Notes: a model not told the origin generated them from the sequence alone. A stretch of DNA of 64,000 nucleotides from Neobacillus mesonae (GCA_023715865.1 JAMBOW010000007.1:1-64000); one strand, 5' to 3'; counted from the stretch's first letter, positions 1-8,977 are shown. Numbers and translations: made by a program.

Positions 1-125
1 CGTGTTACTCACCCGTCCGCCGCTAACCATCAGGAGTGCAAGCACTCCTTCAAGTCCGCTCGACTTGCATGTATTAGGCACGCCGCCAGCGTTCGTCCTG
101 AGCCAGGATCAAACTCTCCAATAAA
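1..125 (-). rRNA. 16S ribosomal RNA, 5' end only (partial)
   Basis: Read on the minus strand, the segment contains the universal bacterial 16S 5' primer site (AGAGTTTGATCCTGGCTCAG, positions 117-98), followed by the conserved GACGAACGCTGGCGGCGTGC stretch and the variable V1 loop, and it ends in the GTGAGTAACACG block. The gene therefore runs off the left edge and only about the first 120 nt are present. The V1 loop fits Paenibacillus as I remember it. The exact 5' end (about 125) is placed by family convention, not by a mapped processing site. Confidence 0.97.
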
Positions 126-258
126 GTTATTGAAAAGAGCGATAAGCTCATTTAGAAAAACTGACGAGAACAAAAATGTTCTCAATTTAATACTCACTCG
201 TTGTTCAGTTTTCAAAGAACAATTCTTTCGTCTGCCTCTATCATCTCACAGCGGCGAC
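126..258 (-). promoter_or_regulatory. Pre-16S rRNA leader with boxA-like antitermination region
   Basis: On the minus strand this leader carries GTTCTTTGAAAACTGAACAA (around 224-205), the kind of boxA-containing leader seen ahead of Bacillales rRNA genes. It also carries a short perfect hairpin (GAGAAC/GTTCTC, 167-184). The role in antitermination and RNase III processing is inferred from family knowledge. Confidence 0.6.
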
Positions 259-264
259 TTTATT

Positions 265-294
265 AATATATCACAGATGATGTTATTTCGTCAA
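265..294 (-). promoter_or_regulatory. Proximal rrn promoter (sigma-A type)
   Basis: On the minus strand, TTGACG (294-289) and TATATT (270-265) are separated by 18 nt, about 140 nt ahead of the 16S 5' end. This suits a housekeeping rRNA promoter. Confidence 0.7.
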
Positions 295-369
295 CAGTTT
301 TTTTTAATACTTTTTTCTATGAAACTATCAACTTTTTATCAATCATCCCTATCAAGCGACAGGAACTAT

Positions 370-398
370 AATTTATCATATAGAGATAATAATTGCAA
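370..398 (-). promoter_or_regulatory. Distal rrn promoter (sigma-A type)
   Basis: On the minus strand, TTGCAA (398-393) and TAAATT (375-370) are 17 nt apart. It lies about 105 nt upstream of the proximal promoter, a P1/P2 tandem layout typical of rRNA operons. The match is weaker than the proximal one. Confidence 0.5.
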
Positions 399-410
399 CC
401 CTTATTTTAA

Positions 411-443
411 AAATAAAAGCAGCTCTAAAAAAGAGCTGCTTTT
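411..443 (-). terminator. Rho-independent terminator after safA
   Basis: On the minus strand, AAAAGCAGCTC and GAGCTGCTTTT form an 11-bp stem with a short loop, followed by a T-rich tract. It starts 14 nt after the safA stop codon and insulates safA from the rRNA promoters. Confidence 0.9.
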
Positions 444-456
444 ATACTTGTTTAAA

Positions 457-2028
457 CTATCTTTTAATCCATGGGTTTTTTCGTGTTTTACTTAATCCCG
501 TTTTTTTCTGGCCTTGTGCTCTATTAGCGGATGATCTTTTTTGAGCCGTAGATGAAACTGCAGCTTTTTTTGCTTTGTTTTTCCCGGTCACTGCTTTATT
601 CTTTGGAGCTGGCTTAACCTCTTCGATTTTCGGAAGCTGAGCTAAGCTATTAAAATCGATATCTGCTTGTGTATTAAAACCGGCGCTAACGGTATCTACT
701 GAATTAATCTCTGCCCCTGCCTGTTCTGGATTGTAATTACTATACGGATTGTAGTAAGTGTCAACGTATGGTGTTTGAACACCATACTCATTAGGTCTGT
801 AGTAGTTTGTATACTGCGGCTGGTGGCCATATGCTTGCGGTTGTGGATAAGGCTGCTCATTTTGTGCCGTAGCTGCTTTCCAGTCGGATTCTGCTTGCGC
901 ATAGCTGTATGGCAATGCTGCTGTCTGACCACAGCCGCAATCTCCATATTGATTCCCATGAACAAGCGCGTAGTCAACCATATAACCACCGTGTTCATAA
1001 GTAGTATATGTTCCGTCCATTTGATCATAAGCACCTTGGACCATCGGCTGACCATATGGAACAGCTTCCTGGTATCCGTGATGACCCATAGGACCTGCAC
1101 CATGATGACCATACGGTTTATGGAATCCAGGCCAGTGTCCCGCATGCCCCTGATGTTTATCTTCGTAATACGGCATGATCATTCCAGGTGCTGGGTAACA
1201 AGGATCACAATAGTCATATTCCGGTTTTTTCACTGGTGCTGGGAGAGGCATAGGTTTGACCATCTCAGGCTGCTTTGCTGGCAAAGGTAATGGTTTTGGC
1301 GGTGGTGCAATAGGTTTGACTTCCTGCTTAGGTGCAGGTGGCAGCGGATTTGTCATTTCAGGCTTAGGAGCTGGAGCAATTGGCTTGGTAATCTCCGCTT
1401 TTGGCGGTACAGGCTTAGGCTTCGTTACTTCGACTTTCGGCGGCGTTGGAAGAGGTTTAGTCTGTTCAGCTTTTGGTGGTGTTGGCATAGGTTTAGTGAT
1501 TTCCGCCTTAGGGATTACAGGTGCCTCCGGCATAGTAGGGAGCTGCGGCAGTTGAGGATAATTAGGCAATACCTCTATTGGGGCTGCCTGCTGCTCTTTT
1601 ACTCCTGTATATTGCTCACTGCCTACTGTTGTTTTTGGAGACATGCCTGAATTTGTTTGACCGGATTGTACCGATCCCCCTTGTGCGTTTCCAGGAGATC
1701 CGGAAGGAATATAGACAACTTCCCCGACCAATAATACATTCGGATTCTTCAGCTGCGGATTAGTAGCGATCATATCCTGAAGCGGCACTCCCCAAGCTTT
1801 AGACAATTTCCAGAGTGAATCTCCTTGAACAACCGTATGGCTGTGCAAAATAGAATTTCCCGGCTGGGTTACGACGGGCTGTGATGGAATTTTGACTTTC
1901 ATCCCGATCGTTAACTCATTAGGATTCGCAATTTCGGGATTCGCGCTGATGATCTTTTCTAAAGGCACATTATACTTTTTGGACAGGTTATATAATGTGT
2001 CTCCATCTTTTACAATATGGATTTTCAA
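457..2028 (-). CDS. safA: Spore coat assembly protein SafA-like, two LysM domains
   Basis: SafA is a morphogenetic protein that anchors inner-coat assembly to the spore cortex. The 523-residue product opens with two LysM domains (about residues 1-46 and 62-108; HIVKDGDTLYNLSKKY and HTVVQGDSLWKLSKAW). Next comes a Pro/Lys-rich linker of repeated units of the K-x-E-x-TKP-x-PxPPK kind (about 170-265). A Tyr/Gly/His-rich stretch with Cys pairs (DYCDPCYP, YGDCGCGQ) and a Lys-rich basic tail follow. I chose the TTG at 2028 because AGGAGG sits 9 nt ahead, whereas the TTG two codons earlier is only 3 nt from it. Family assignment rests on the LysM layout and on its position after the pheB/pheA genes, as in B. 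subtilis. The central region is low complexity and diverges fast. Confidence 0.85.
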   Translation of the reverse strand: MKIHIVKDGDTLYNLSKKYNVPLEKIISANPEIANPNELTIGMKVKIPSQPVVTQPGNSILHSHTVVQGDSLWKLSKAWGVPLQDMIATNPQLKNPNVLLVGEVVYIPSGSPGNAQGGSVQSGQTNSGMSPKTTVGSEQYTGVKEQQAAPIEVLPNYPQLPQLPTMPEAPVIPKAEITKPMPTPPKAEQTKPLPTPPKVEVTKPKPVPPKAEITKPIAPAPKPEMTNPLPPAPKQEVKPIAPPPKPLPLPAKQPEMVKPMPLPAPVKKPEYDYCDPCYPAPGMIMPYYEDKHQGHAGHWPGFHKPYGHHGAGPMGHHGYQEAVPYGQPMVQGAYDQMDGTYTTYEHGGYMVDYALVHGNQYGDCGCGQTAALPYSYAQAESDWKAATAQNEQPYPQPQAYGHQPQYTNYYRPNEYGVQTPYVDTYYNPYSNYNPEQAGAEINSVDTVSAGFNTQADIDFNSLAQLPKIEEVKPAPKNKAVTGKNKAKKAAVSSTAQKRSSANRAQGQKKTGLSKTRKNPWIKR

Positions 2029-2126
2029 GGCCAAAAACCTCCTAACGTTTCTTCAGGCATGATATTCGCCCGTTCTTTCGTTACTCTCATCCTATGCAGC
2101 ATTCGCCTAAATGACATCATTCTTAT

Positions 2127-2190
2127 AAAAAAATCCTCTCCTCAGCAGCAATCCCAAGAAAAATAGGACTGCGTGCCGCGAAGAGGACCG
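2127..2190 (-). terminator. Terminator of the pheB-hom-thrB-pheA-ilvE operon
   Basis: On the minus strand an outer stem (TCCTCT/AGAGGA) encloses an inner stem (GCAGTCC/GGATTGC) and runs into a seven-T tract (2133-2127). It lies about 25 nt past the ilvE stop. The stem is interrupted by an internal loop. Confidence 0.65.
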
Positions 2191-2214
2191 CAATTAATCA
2201 GAAATGTTTATAGC

Positions 2215-3099
2215 TTAATCTTCAAAAACTTTATACCCGTCTTTGTCTACAATTTGACGGAATTCTTCAAGCAATCTAAGAGTAATCGGTCCAGCAACGC
2301 CCGCTCCAATCGTTCTGCCATCCACCTCATAGGCAGCGATAACTTCAGCCGCTGTACCTGTAAAGAATACTTCGTCTGCTACATATACATCATGTAGAGT
2401 AAACGGCTGCTCTTTAAATGGCAGCCCCATTTTTTCAGCAAGTTCGATAATGGCATTCCGCGTTATACCTTCAAGCGCTCCAAGGTAGCAAGGCGGAGTG
2501 TACAACACACCATTCTTAACGATAAAAATGTTGTCTGAGGAACCCTCTGTTACATAGCCCTGAGCATTTAACATAATGGCCTCACCGACACCCGCAAGAT
2601 TCGACTGGATTTTTACGAGCACGTTGTTCAAATAGTTAAGAGACTTGATCTTAGGGTTTAGCGCATCAGGAATGTTACGGCGCTGTGAAACAGATACTGT
2701 TCGAAGTCCTTTAAGATAAGCTTCTTCTGGGTAGATGGATAACTCCTCAACGATAATAACGACGGTTGCCTTTTCACATCGGTTAGGATCGATACCAAGG
2801 TTTCCGTAACCCCGGGATACGACTAAACGGATATATCCGTTACGCATATCGTTGCGACGAATGGTTTCAGCCATTACTTCCCGCATTTCATCATAAGCTA
2901 GCGGAATATCCAGCATAATGGATTTTGCAGAATCATAAAGTCGATCCAAGTGCTCCTTACACTTAAAAATGTTCCCATTGTAAACACGAATCCCTTCAAA
3001 AATACCGTCCCCGTATAAAAAACCGTGGTCAAAAACCGATACTTTCGCATTTTCTTTTGTAACATATTGACCGTCCAGGTAGATCCACTGTTCTGCCAT
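2215..3099 (-). CDS. ilvE: Branched-chain amino acid aminotransferase
   Basis: Fold-type IV PLP aminotransferase that interconverts valine, leucine and isoleucine with their 2-oxo acids. The 294-residue length fits the family. The N-terminal SVFDHGFLYGDGIFEGIR signature is clear and the PLP lysine is probably K152 in NPKIKSLNYLNN. The ATG at 3099 is chosen because GGAGGT is 9 nt upstream; an earlier in-frame ATG would overlap the pheA stop and has no good site. It is the last gene of the operon, 20 nt behind pheA. A D-amino-acid transaminase is the main alternative in this fold, but the sequence looks like short bacterial IlvE. Confidence 0.9.
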   Translation of the reverse strand: MAEQWIYLDGQYVTKENAKVSVFDHGFLYGDGIFEGIRVYNGNIFKCKEHLDRLYDSAKSIMLDIPLAYDEMREVMAETIRRNDMRNGYIRLVVSRGYGNLGIDPNRCEKATVVIIVEELSIYPEEAYLKGLRTVSVSQRRNIPDALNPKIKSLNYLNNVLVKIQSNLAGVGEAIMLNAQGYVTEGSSDNIFIVKNGVLYTPPCYLGALEGITRNAIIELAEKMGLPFKEQPFTLHDVYVADEVFFTGTAAEVIAAYEVDGRTIGAGVAGPITLRLLEEFRQIVDKDGYKVFED

Positions 3100-3119
3100 A
3101 GCTAAACTGCACCTCCACA

Positions 3120-3992
3120 TTATTTTTCCTCATATACGTAGCAAGGATACGAGCCCAATACACGAACTTGGCATCCCAAGGCTTCAATTTCTGCAATGGC
3201 TGCAGGCAGAAGCACGGAATCAATCGATTCGAGCACATCAATATAGAAATAGTAATTCCCCAGTTTCTTCTTCGTAGGTCTGGATTCGATTCGCGACAAG
3301 TTCAGTCTCCTCCAGGCAAACGCAGATAATACCTGGTGAAGTGCACCAGGAAAATCCTCCGGCGGTGTTACGAGTATGCTTGTCTTCAAATGGTCAGCTT
3401 CTCTAGTCATCTCAACAGCCTCATGACCTATTAACACAAACCGTGTGTAGTTATTGTCATGATCCGTAACCCGTTCAGCCATAATATCTAGCCCGTGTTT
3501 TTGAGCCGCGAGCCGGGTAGCTATAGCTGCCCACCCTCGACCCGGATTTTTCTTCACAATCTCTACAGCCTCCGCTGTGCTCCCCACACTTTCAAGCTCA
3601 GCTTGTGGAGCATGTGTGCGAATGAACTGCTGACACTGAGGGATCGCTACGGGATGAGACATAATCTTGCGAATTTGCGTAAAATCGATTTCTCCTGCTT
3701 CATTCAAAAATTCATTCCGGTCGCCGATCAAGTTCTGAATGGATGGGTAAACCCACTCGCATTGCATCGGAATATCAACTTCATGCACAAGCCAATCCAT
3801 ATGTAAACTAACGGAACCGTCTATCGTATTCTCTACCGGAATGACGCTATAATTACTCTCTCCTCGATCCGTAGATCGGAAAACATCAGAAATAAGCTTG
3901 AAGTGCATGCCCTCATAAGGCTCGTCTCCTAACAGGAAATCGAGCGCTTCGTGCGACACCGTGCCTTCAGGCAGTAATGCAACTCGCTTCAT
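3120..3992 (-). CDS. pheA: Prephenate dehydratase
   Basis: Converts prephenate to phenylpyruvate in phenylalanine synthesis. Of 290 residues, about 1-190 form the dehydratase domain, with the conserved TRF motif in NYTRFVLIG. About 200-285 form a C-terminal ACT domain containing the phenylalanine-binding ESRP motif (SRIESRPTKKKLGNYYF), so feedback inhibition by phenylalanine is expected. The start overlaps the thrB stop by 4 nt (ATGA), indicating translational coupling. No chorismate mutase domain is fused, as usual in Bacillales. Confidence 0.95.
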   Translation of the reverse strand: MKRVALLPEGTVSHEALDFLLGDEPYEGMHFKLISDVFRSTDRGESNYSVIPVENTIDGSVSLHMDWLVHEVDIPMQCEWVYPSIQNLIGDRNEFLNEAGEIDFTQIRKIMSHPVAIPQCQQFIRTHAPQAELESVGSTAEAVEIVKKNPGRGWAAIATRLAAQKHGLDIMAERVTDHDNNYTRFVLIGHEAVEMTREADHLKTSILVTPPEDFPGALHQVLSAFAWRRLNLSRIESRPTKKKLGNYYFYIDVLESIDSVLLPAAIAEIEALGCQVRVLGSYPCYVYEEK

Positions 3993-4951
3993 ACCTTAAC
4001 TTCCCCTTTTATCATATCCAAAAATGTACCGGAATGTAATCCAGAAATGAGCTGTACGCCACTTCGATCAGGCTTGATCCACATGGTATCTGCTTCGATT
4101 CCGTGGGCCCTCATGGCTTCTATCATATAAGTCTCTAGATCATGTTTGCGGACTTCGTCTTCATGTACAAAAGCAAGCACCGTCGGACCCGCCCCGCTAA
4201 GGGCAGCACCCAGAGCACCTTTGAGAGGCGCTTCTTCCAGAATTTCTGACATCCCTGGAACTAGCGCAGCCCGATAAGGCTGATGAAGCCTATCTTTCAT
4301 CGCCGTACTAAGAAGATCATACCTGCCGCTTGCAATAGCACCCACGAGCATAGAAGAACGGCTGATGTTATAAATGGCATCCTGCAGTGAAAGCTGGCTC
4401 GGAAGAGCTTCTCTCGCTTTCGTGGTCGATAGCTGGAACTGCGGGATTACAACCAGCACTTCAAGCTGCTCAGGAGGTTCTATGGTTACATGGTGCGCAG
4501 TGGTTCCATCCCAAGTGCAGGCGACAAAACCTCCAAAAAGCGAAGCTCCAACATTATCAGGATGTTTCTCAATCCGAGTTGCCATGGTAAATAATTGATC
4601 CCACGTTAAGGGGGAGCCAATAAGCTCATTTGCTGCTACCAGGGCACCGACAATCGCAGATGCACTGCTTCCAAGTCCCCTTGTAAGGGGAACTTCGGAA
4701 TACATGGAGATTGAAAGTTCAGGGATATGAACACCTGCCTCTTCAAATACCGACTGAGCTACCTTATATATCAGGTTTGTCTTATCCGTCGGAATTCCAT
4801 TCAAATGCTCGCCGTGTAATGCAATTATAGTTTCATCCGTCTGCTGCATCTCCACATAGGAGTATAAGCTGAGCGCCATGCCCAGCGAGTCAAAACCAGG
4901 GCCTAAATTAGCTGTGCTTGCCGGGACTTTCACTCTTACGATGTTGGTCAT
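3989..4951 (-). CDS. thrB: Homoserine kinase
   Basis: Phosphorylates homoserine for threonine synthesis. The 320-residue GHMP-kinase has the N-terminal substrate motif (PASTANLGPGFDSLGMAL) and the ATP-binding GHMP motif LTRGLGSSASAIVGAL at about residues 89-104. It lies 33 nt after hom and overlaps pheA by 4 nt. There is no separate thrC in this cluster, so threonine synthase must be elsewhere. Confidence 0.96.
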   Translation of the reverse strand: MTNIVRVKVPASTANLGPGFDSLGMALSLYSYVEMQQTDETIIALHGEHLNGIPTDKTNLIYKVAQSVFEEAGVHIPELSISMYSEVPLTRGLGSSASAIVGALVAANELIGSPLTWDQLFTMATRIEKHPDNVGASLFGGFVACTWDGTTAHHVTIEPPEQLEVLVVIPQFQLSTTKAREALPSQLSLQDAIYNISRSSMLVGAIASGRYDLLSTAMKDRLHQPYRAALVPGMSEILEEAPLKGALGAALSGAGPTVLAFVHEDEVRKHDLETYMIEAMRAHGIEADTMWIKPDRSGVQLISGLHSGTFLDMIKGEVKV

Positions 4952-4984
4952 TCTGTCGGTTCCTCCTCAAAAGATCGCGGGAAA

Positions 4985-6274
4985 TCAGCCTTCTACCCGG
5001 TAAACACTTTTTACTTTGCGAATAACGCCAAGCGTGTCAAAATGCTTAAGCACTTTATCCATGCTTGCTTTACTTGCATTATGTGTAACGATAATGATCT
5101 CGGCATCCGGATTTTGCTCATTCGGCTGCTGTACAACAGAAGCAAGACTGACATCATACTCTGCAAATATTTGTGTAATTTGCGCAAGTACGCCCGCCTT
5201 ATCATCCACATGCAGCAAAATGAAATTCTTATATGAAATATGTTCATCGCTGATGAGGTGTTTTTCTTTATATGGACTCAACGAGTGAAGTCCGCTGACC
5301 CCAAGCTTCAAATTACGGATAACAGATACCAGATCAGCCACGACAGAAGTTGCTGTCGGCAGTTCGCCGGCTCCGGCTCCATAGAACATCGTCTCGCCTA
5401 CGGCCTCACCGTGTACATATACGGCATTAAATACACCGTTAACCGATGCAATAGGATGCTGCTGGCTAACCATTGTAGGCTGAACACTGATCGAAATTTG
5501 ATCGTCCTGACGCTCTGCAATTCCTAAGAGCTTCATCTCATAACCGAGACGCTTGGCATAAACGATATCGTCTTTGGTTACAGAAGAAATTCCGCTGACG
5601 GATACATCACGAAGCTCAACATTGGTATGGAAGCCAAGTGTTCCGAGGATGGCCATTTTGCGCGCTGCGTCGAGTCCTTCTACGTCTGACGTTGGATCTG
5701 ATTCTGCATAACCCAGTTCCTGAGCTTCCTTCAAGACTTCATCGTAAGAAGCGCCCTCCTGGCTCATCTTGGTCAAAATGTAATTGGTCGTTCCGTTAAC
5801 GATGCCCATAATACGCGTAATTCGGTCAGAAGAGAATCCTTCAACTAACGTACGGATAATTGGAATTCCGCCAGCAACACTAGCTTCATAGTATACATCA
5901 CAGTGCCTTTCCTGAGCTTTGGCTAAAATTTCTGAGCCGTAAAGAGCCATCAGGTCTTTATTCGCCGTCACGATATGCTTGCCTCGCTCCAGCGCTTCCA
6001 GAATATATTCTCTTGTTTGCTCTACTCCACCCATGACTTCAACAATGACATCGATCTCGGGATGACGTATAACTTCCCATGGATCTTCAGTCAATCGATG
6101 GGCTTCCACAGGGATATTGCGAGCCTTGGCCAGATTTTTAACAGCCACTTTCTCTATAACAATAGGAGACCCGACTTGACTGCTCAGATCCTCCTGATTC
6201 CCTTCAACGATTCGTACTACCCCTGTGCCTACAGTACCTAATCCAAGCAAACCTACCTTGATCGGTTTCATCAT
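4985..6274 (-). CDS. hom: Homoserine dehydrogenase
   Basis: NAD(P)-dependent reduction of aspartate semialdehyde to homoserine, the branch to threonine and methionine. Of 429 residues, the N-terminus is a Rossmann fold (GLLGLGTVGTGVVRI), the middle is the catalytic domain (NGTTNYILTKM; substrate-binding ELGYAESDPTSDVEG), and about 350-425 is a C-terminal ACT domain for threonine feedback. The first two codons are both ATG, so the start could be 6274 or 6271. It follows pheB by 42 nt. Confidence 0.96.
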   Translation of the reverse strand: MMKPIKVGLLGLGTVGTGVVRIVEGNQEDLSSQVGSPIVIEKVAVKNLAKARNIPVEAHRLTEDPWEVIRHPEIDVIVEVMGGVEQTREYILEALERGKHIVTANKDLMALYGSEILAKAQERHCDVYYEASVAGGIPIIRTLVEGFSSDRITRIMGIVNGTTNYILTKMSQEGASYDEVLKEAQELGYAESDPTSDVEGLDAARKMAILGTLGFHTNVELRDVSVSGISSVTKDDIVYAKRLGYEMKLLGIAERQDDQISISVQPTMVSQQHPIASVNGVFNAVYVHGEAVGETMFYGAGAGELPTATSVVADLVSVIRNLKLGVSGLHSLSPYKEKHLISDEHISYKNFILLHVDDKAGVLAQITQIFAEYDVSLASVVQQPNEQNPDAEIIIVTHNASKASMDKVLKHFDTLGVIRKVKSVYRVEG

Positions 6275-6316
6275 CTCATCCCCTTATGTACTTTCATGAT
6301 ATAACACTATTTCTCT

Positions 6317-6754
6317 CTATCCCTGGCCAATTAGGCGTGTTCGCTTGACACCCGGCACCTGTGAAAACTGCTCCATCATTTCGCCAATCTCACCACTGAG
6401 ACGTGATGTTTCTACAGAAATGACAACATTAGCACGTCCCTGAAGCGGAATACTCTGATGAATGGTCAACACATTGCCTCCATAGGAAGCTACATGCGAA
6501 AGCACTTGTGACAGCATCCCGGACTCGTGCTCCAGATCGATCGAAATCGTTACGATTCGTTCTCTTTCCAGTTGGTTGACTAAATGAATTCCGTCCTTAT
6601 ATTTATAAAATGCACTTCGACTTAGTCCAACTCGTTCGGCAGCCTCGTGGACAGTTTTGACTTCACCAGCAGCAAGCAGCTGTTTCACTTGCATCGTCTT
6701 CACTACAGCCTCAGGCAAAATATCTTCACGTACTAAATAGTAGCGATCTTTCAA
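6317..6754 (-). CDS. pheB: PheB-type ACT domain protein
   Basis: A 145-residue protein with an N-terminal segment containing a helix-turn-helix-like stretch (VHEAAERVGLSRSAFYKYK) and a C-terminal ACT domain (about 70-145; ISIDLEHESGMLSQVL). It corresponds to B. subtilis PheB, encoded next to pheA and obg; its biochemical role is not settled, though amino-acid-responsive regulation is the usual guess. The TTG at 6754 is chosen because GAGGAG lies 9 nt ahead; the longer frame back to 6811 would overlap the promoter. It is the first gene of the operon. Confidence 0.85.
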   Translation of the reverse strand: MKDRYYLVREDILPEAVVKTMQVKQLLAAGEVKTVHEAAERVGLSRSAFYKYKDGIHLVNQLERERIVTISIDLEHESGMLSQVLSHVASYGGNVLTIHQSIPLQGRANVVISVETSRLSGEIGEMMEQFSQVPGVKRTRLIGQG

Positions 6755-6796
6755 AAACGTCCTCTCCTCAAAGACTATTGTATTTATATAGTGGAC

Positions 6797-6825
6797 ATTA
6801 TATAGGATCAATCAGAAAAGGGCAA
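6797..6825 (-). promoter_or_regulatory. Promoter of the pheB operon
   Basis: On the minus strand, TTGCCC (6825-6820) and a perfect TATAAT (6802-6797) are 17 nt apart, about 45 nt before the pheB TTG start. Confidence 0.7.
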
Positions 6826-6856
6826 TAGACAAATGGAGGCTCTCTTTTCCCTATTT

Positions 6857-6898
6857 CAAAAAAACCGCGGATATCTATAAGAAAGATACCCACGGTTC
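6857..6898 (-). terminator. Rho-independent terminator after obg
   Basis: On the minus strand, AACCGTGGGTATCT pairs with AGATATCCGCGGTT across a 7-nt loop and runs into seven Ts. It begins 18 nt after the obg stop. Confidence 0.93.
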
Positions 6899-6915
6899 AA
6901 TGCTTTATTCTTTAA

Positions 6916-8226
6916 TTAATAGTAACTACTGCTTTCCACGAATTCAAACTCAAAATCGGAAATACGAACAATAGTACCGTCTTTAGCACCACGTTTTCTG
7001 AGTTCATCGTCCACACCCATATGACGAAGCGTACGGGCAAGTTTCATAATTGCCTCATGAGAATTCAGCTGCATCCGTTTCATCATGCGCTCAATTTTTG
7101 GACTTTCCACGATAAACATCTCGTTTTCGCGGACAATCTTGAAGCCCTCATCCTCTTCCTTATCCAGCTTGTAAACTTTACGTTCACTCACCTCAGCTAC
7201 CTCTTCCACATGCAGCTCCTCTGGAATCTGATCCAGCTGATCTGCTGCTTTATATAGCAGCTCCTTAATTCCTTGGCGGGTAAGAGATGAAATCGGCATA
7301 ATTTCAATGTCAGGGTGAACCGCATGAAGCTGCTTCTTAAAGTTCTCCAGATTCTCGGCCGACTCTGGCATATCCATTTTGTTCGCAGCCACAATTTGCG
7401 GACGCTCCATCAATTTTTGATTATATTGGCGAAGCTCATCATTGATTTTAACAAAGTCTTCAAACGGATCTCTGCCCTCAGATCCTGCCATATCGATCAC
7501 ATGAATAATGACGCGTGTTCGTTCTACGTGTCTCAGGAACTCATGTCCAAGACCAATGCCTTCACTGGCGCCTTCAATCAGACCCGGCAAATCCGCCATC
7601 ACAAAGCTGCGTCCTTCTCCTACGTCCACCACACCAAGGTTAGGTGTTATGGTCGTAAAGTGATATGCTCCGATCTTCGGATTCGCTCCGGATACGACAG
7701 ATAGGAGCGTTGATTTACCTACGCTTGGAAATCCGACCAGGCCTACGTCTGCCATAACTTTCATTTCCAGCACAATATAACGCTCTTCTCCTTCTTCACC
7801 GTTCTCGGCAAGTTCAGGAGCGGGATTCTTCGGAGTAGCAAAACGAATATTTCCTCTTCCTCCACGTCCGCCTCGAGCCACAACAACCTGCTGACCGTGA
7901 CGGGTCAAATCGGCAAGAATTTCTCCCGTATCTTCATCTGTTACAACTGTACCCGGCGGAATGCGGACAATCATATCCTCCGCATTCGCTCCGTGCTGAC
8001 TTTTGTTCCGTCCTTTTTCACCGCGTTTCGCTTTAAAGTGACGTTGATAACGGAAATCCATAAGCGTTCTCAGACCTTCATCAACTCGGAAAATAACGCT
8101 GCCGCCTTTTCCTCCGTCTCCGCCGGCTGGTCCGCCCTCCGGTACATATTTTTCACGGCGGAACGACACAAGCCCGTCCCCTCCGTCTCCGCCTTTTACA
8201 TATATCTTTGCTTTATCTACAAACAT
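6916..8226 (-). CDS. obgE: GTPase Obg
   Basis: Essential ribosome-assembly GTPase, in Bacilli also linked to the stress response and sporulation. Of 436 residues, 1-158 are the glycine-rich Obg fold (VKGGDGGDGLVSFRREKY), about 160-330 the G domain (G1 GFPSVGKSTLLS, G3 DLPGLIEGASEG, G4 NKMD), and about 350-430 the C-terminal OCT domain. The ATG at 8226 follows an AAGGAAGG site; an upstream in-frame ATG at 8250 is too far from any site. It lies 13 nt after spo0B, the order seen in B. subtilis. Confidence 0.97.
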   Translation of the reverse strand: MFVDKAKIYVKGGDGGDGLVSFRREKYVPEGGPAGGDGGKGGSVIFRVDEGLRTLMDFRYQRHFKAKRGEKGRNKSQHGANAEDMIVRIPPGTVVTDEDTGEILADLTRHGQQVVVARGGRGGRGNIRFATPKNPAPELAENGEEGEERYIVLEMKVMADVGLVGFPSVGKSTLLSVVSGANPKIGAYHFTTITPNLGVVDVGEGRSFVMADLPGLIEGASEGIGLGHEFLRHVERTRVIIHVIDMAGSEGRDPFEDFVKINDELRQYNQKLMERPQIVAANKMDMPESAENLENFKKQLHAVHPDIEIMPISSLTRQGIKELLYKAADQLDQIPEELHVEEVAEVSERKVYKLDKEEDEGFKIVRENEMFIVESPKIERMMKRMQLNSHEAIMKLARTLRHMGVDDELRKRGAKDGTIVRISDFEFEFVESSSYY

Positions 8227-8239
8227 GGCTATCCCTTCC

Positions 8240-8977
8240 TTATATCCCACAAGTCACGCGAAATTGAATCAGCGCATCACCTGTTGCCGGTGGTTCCGGT
8301 TTAACTTTTGTTCCTTGCTTCATTGTAAACAAATTACTCCAAGCTTCGGTATCTGATGATATTCTTTCTCCCTCAAAGCGCACGATAACATCACCTTGAT
8401 CCTGACCAAAATGAATTAACAGGTGACGAATTTCTCCCCAAGACGATCGGTTGCTGAACTGATAAGCCCTGACTGTATCCGCAATCGCCCCTGTAAGCAT
8501 TTCACCGTCCTCGGGAGAAATCAAGGCATCAAGGCGCAGCCCCTCTTCTACTTCAACTCGAAGCTCAAGGAGACTGCCGCTTACTCTGTACGACTGTAAA
8601 TAAAAAATGAGAGAAGGCATGCCGAGTTTAGAGATCATGCTTTCTTCCGTCATTCTCTCCTTTATTCTTTCCACAGTTTGTATTGATTTATCACTCTTTC
8701 CGAGACGAATATATCCGTACAATACCTGCAGGTCATTCATCCAATCATGTCTGTGATGATTTAAAACGGATATCGCTGCATCTTCCATTCTTTGCTTCGT
8801 TAGACGCCGTTGTTCTTCTAGCTGCTTGTCCGCAGCTCGAATGACATAGAAGATCACTGCAGCAATCCAAAGCAGAAGCAAAATACAGAAGATCAGAGTC
8901 TTAGAGATGATCACCAAAACTAAAGGAAATATGACCGAACAAGATACCGCGAGCGGCATTTTTTTCCAGTGATTCAT
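8240..8977 (-). CDS. spo0B: Spo0B-type sporulation phosphotransferase with N-terminal membrane segments
   Basis: Spo0B relays phosphate from Spo0F to Spo0A in the phosphorelay. The 245-residue protein has the hallmark phospho-acceptor helix NHHRHDWMNDLQVL around residues 73-86. The phosphorylated histidine is most likely the one in RHDWMN. A kinase-like C-terminal domain follows. Unlike B. subtilis Spo0B, residues about 8-47 are two closely spaced hydrophobic segments, suggesting membrane attachment. GGGGAG precedes the ATG. Position between rpmA and obg supports the call. A stand-alone histidine kinase is less likely, because no ATP-binding N/G boxes are visible. Confidence 0.85.
   Translation of the reverse strand: MNHWKKMPLAVSCSVIFPLVLVIISKTLIFCILLLLWIAAVIFYVIRAADKQLEEQRRLTKQRMEDAAISVLNHHRHDWMNDLQVLYGYIRLGKSDKSIQTVERIKERMTEESMISKLGMPSLIFYLQSYRVSGSLLELRVEVEEGLRLDALISPEDGEMLTGAIADTVRAYQFSNRSSWGEIRHLLIHFGQDQGDVIVRFEGERISSDTEAWSNLFTMKQGTKVKPEPPATGDALIQFRVTCGI

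Noticed and set aside
1256..1555. Gly-rich plus-strand frame opposite safA
   Set aside because: It is the complement of the Pro/Lys repeat linker; GG-rich codons mirror CC-rich ones. No start signal.
2035..2135. 31-codon minus-strand frame just upstream of safA
   Set aside because: No ribosome binding site ahead of its ATGs, and it overlaps the safA ribosome binding site and start.
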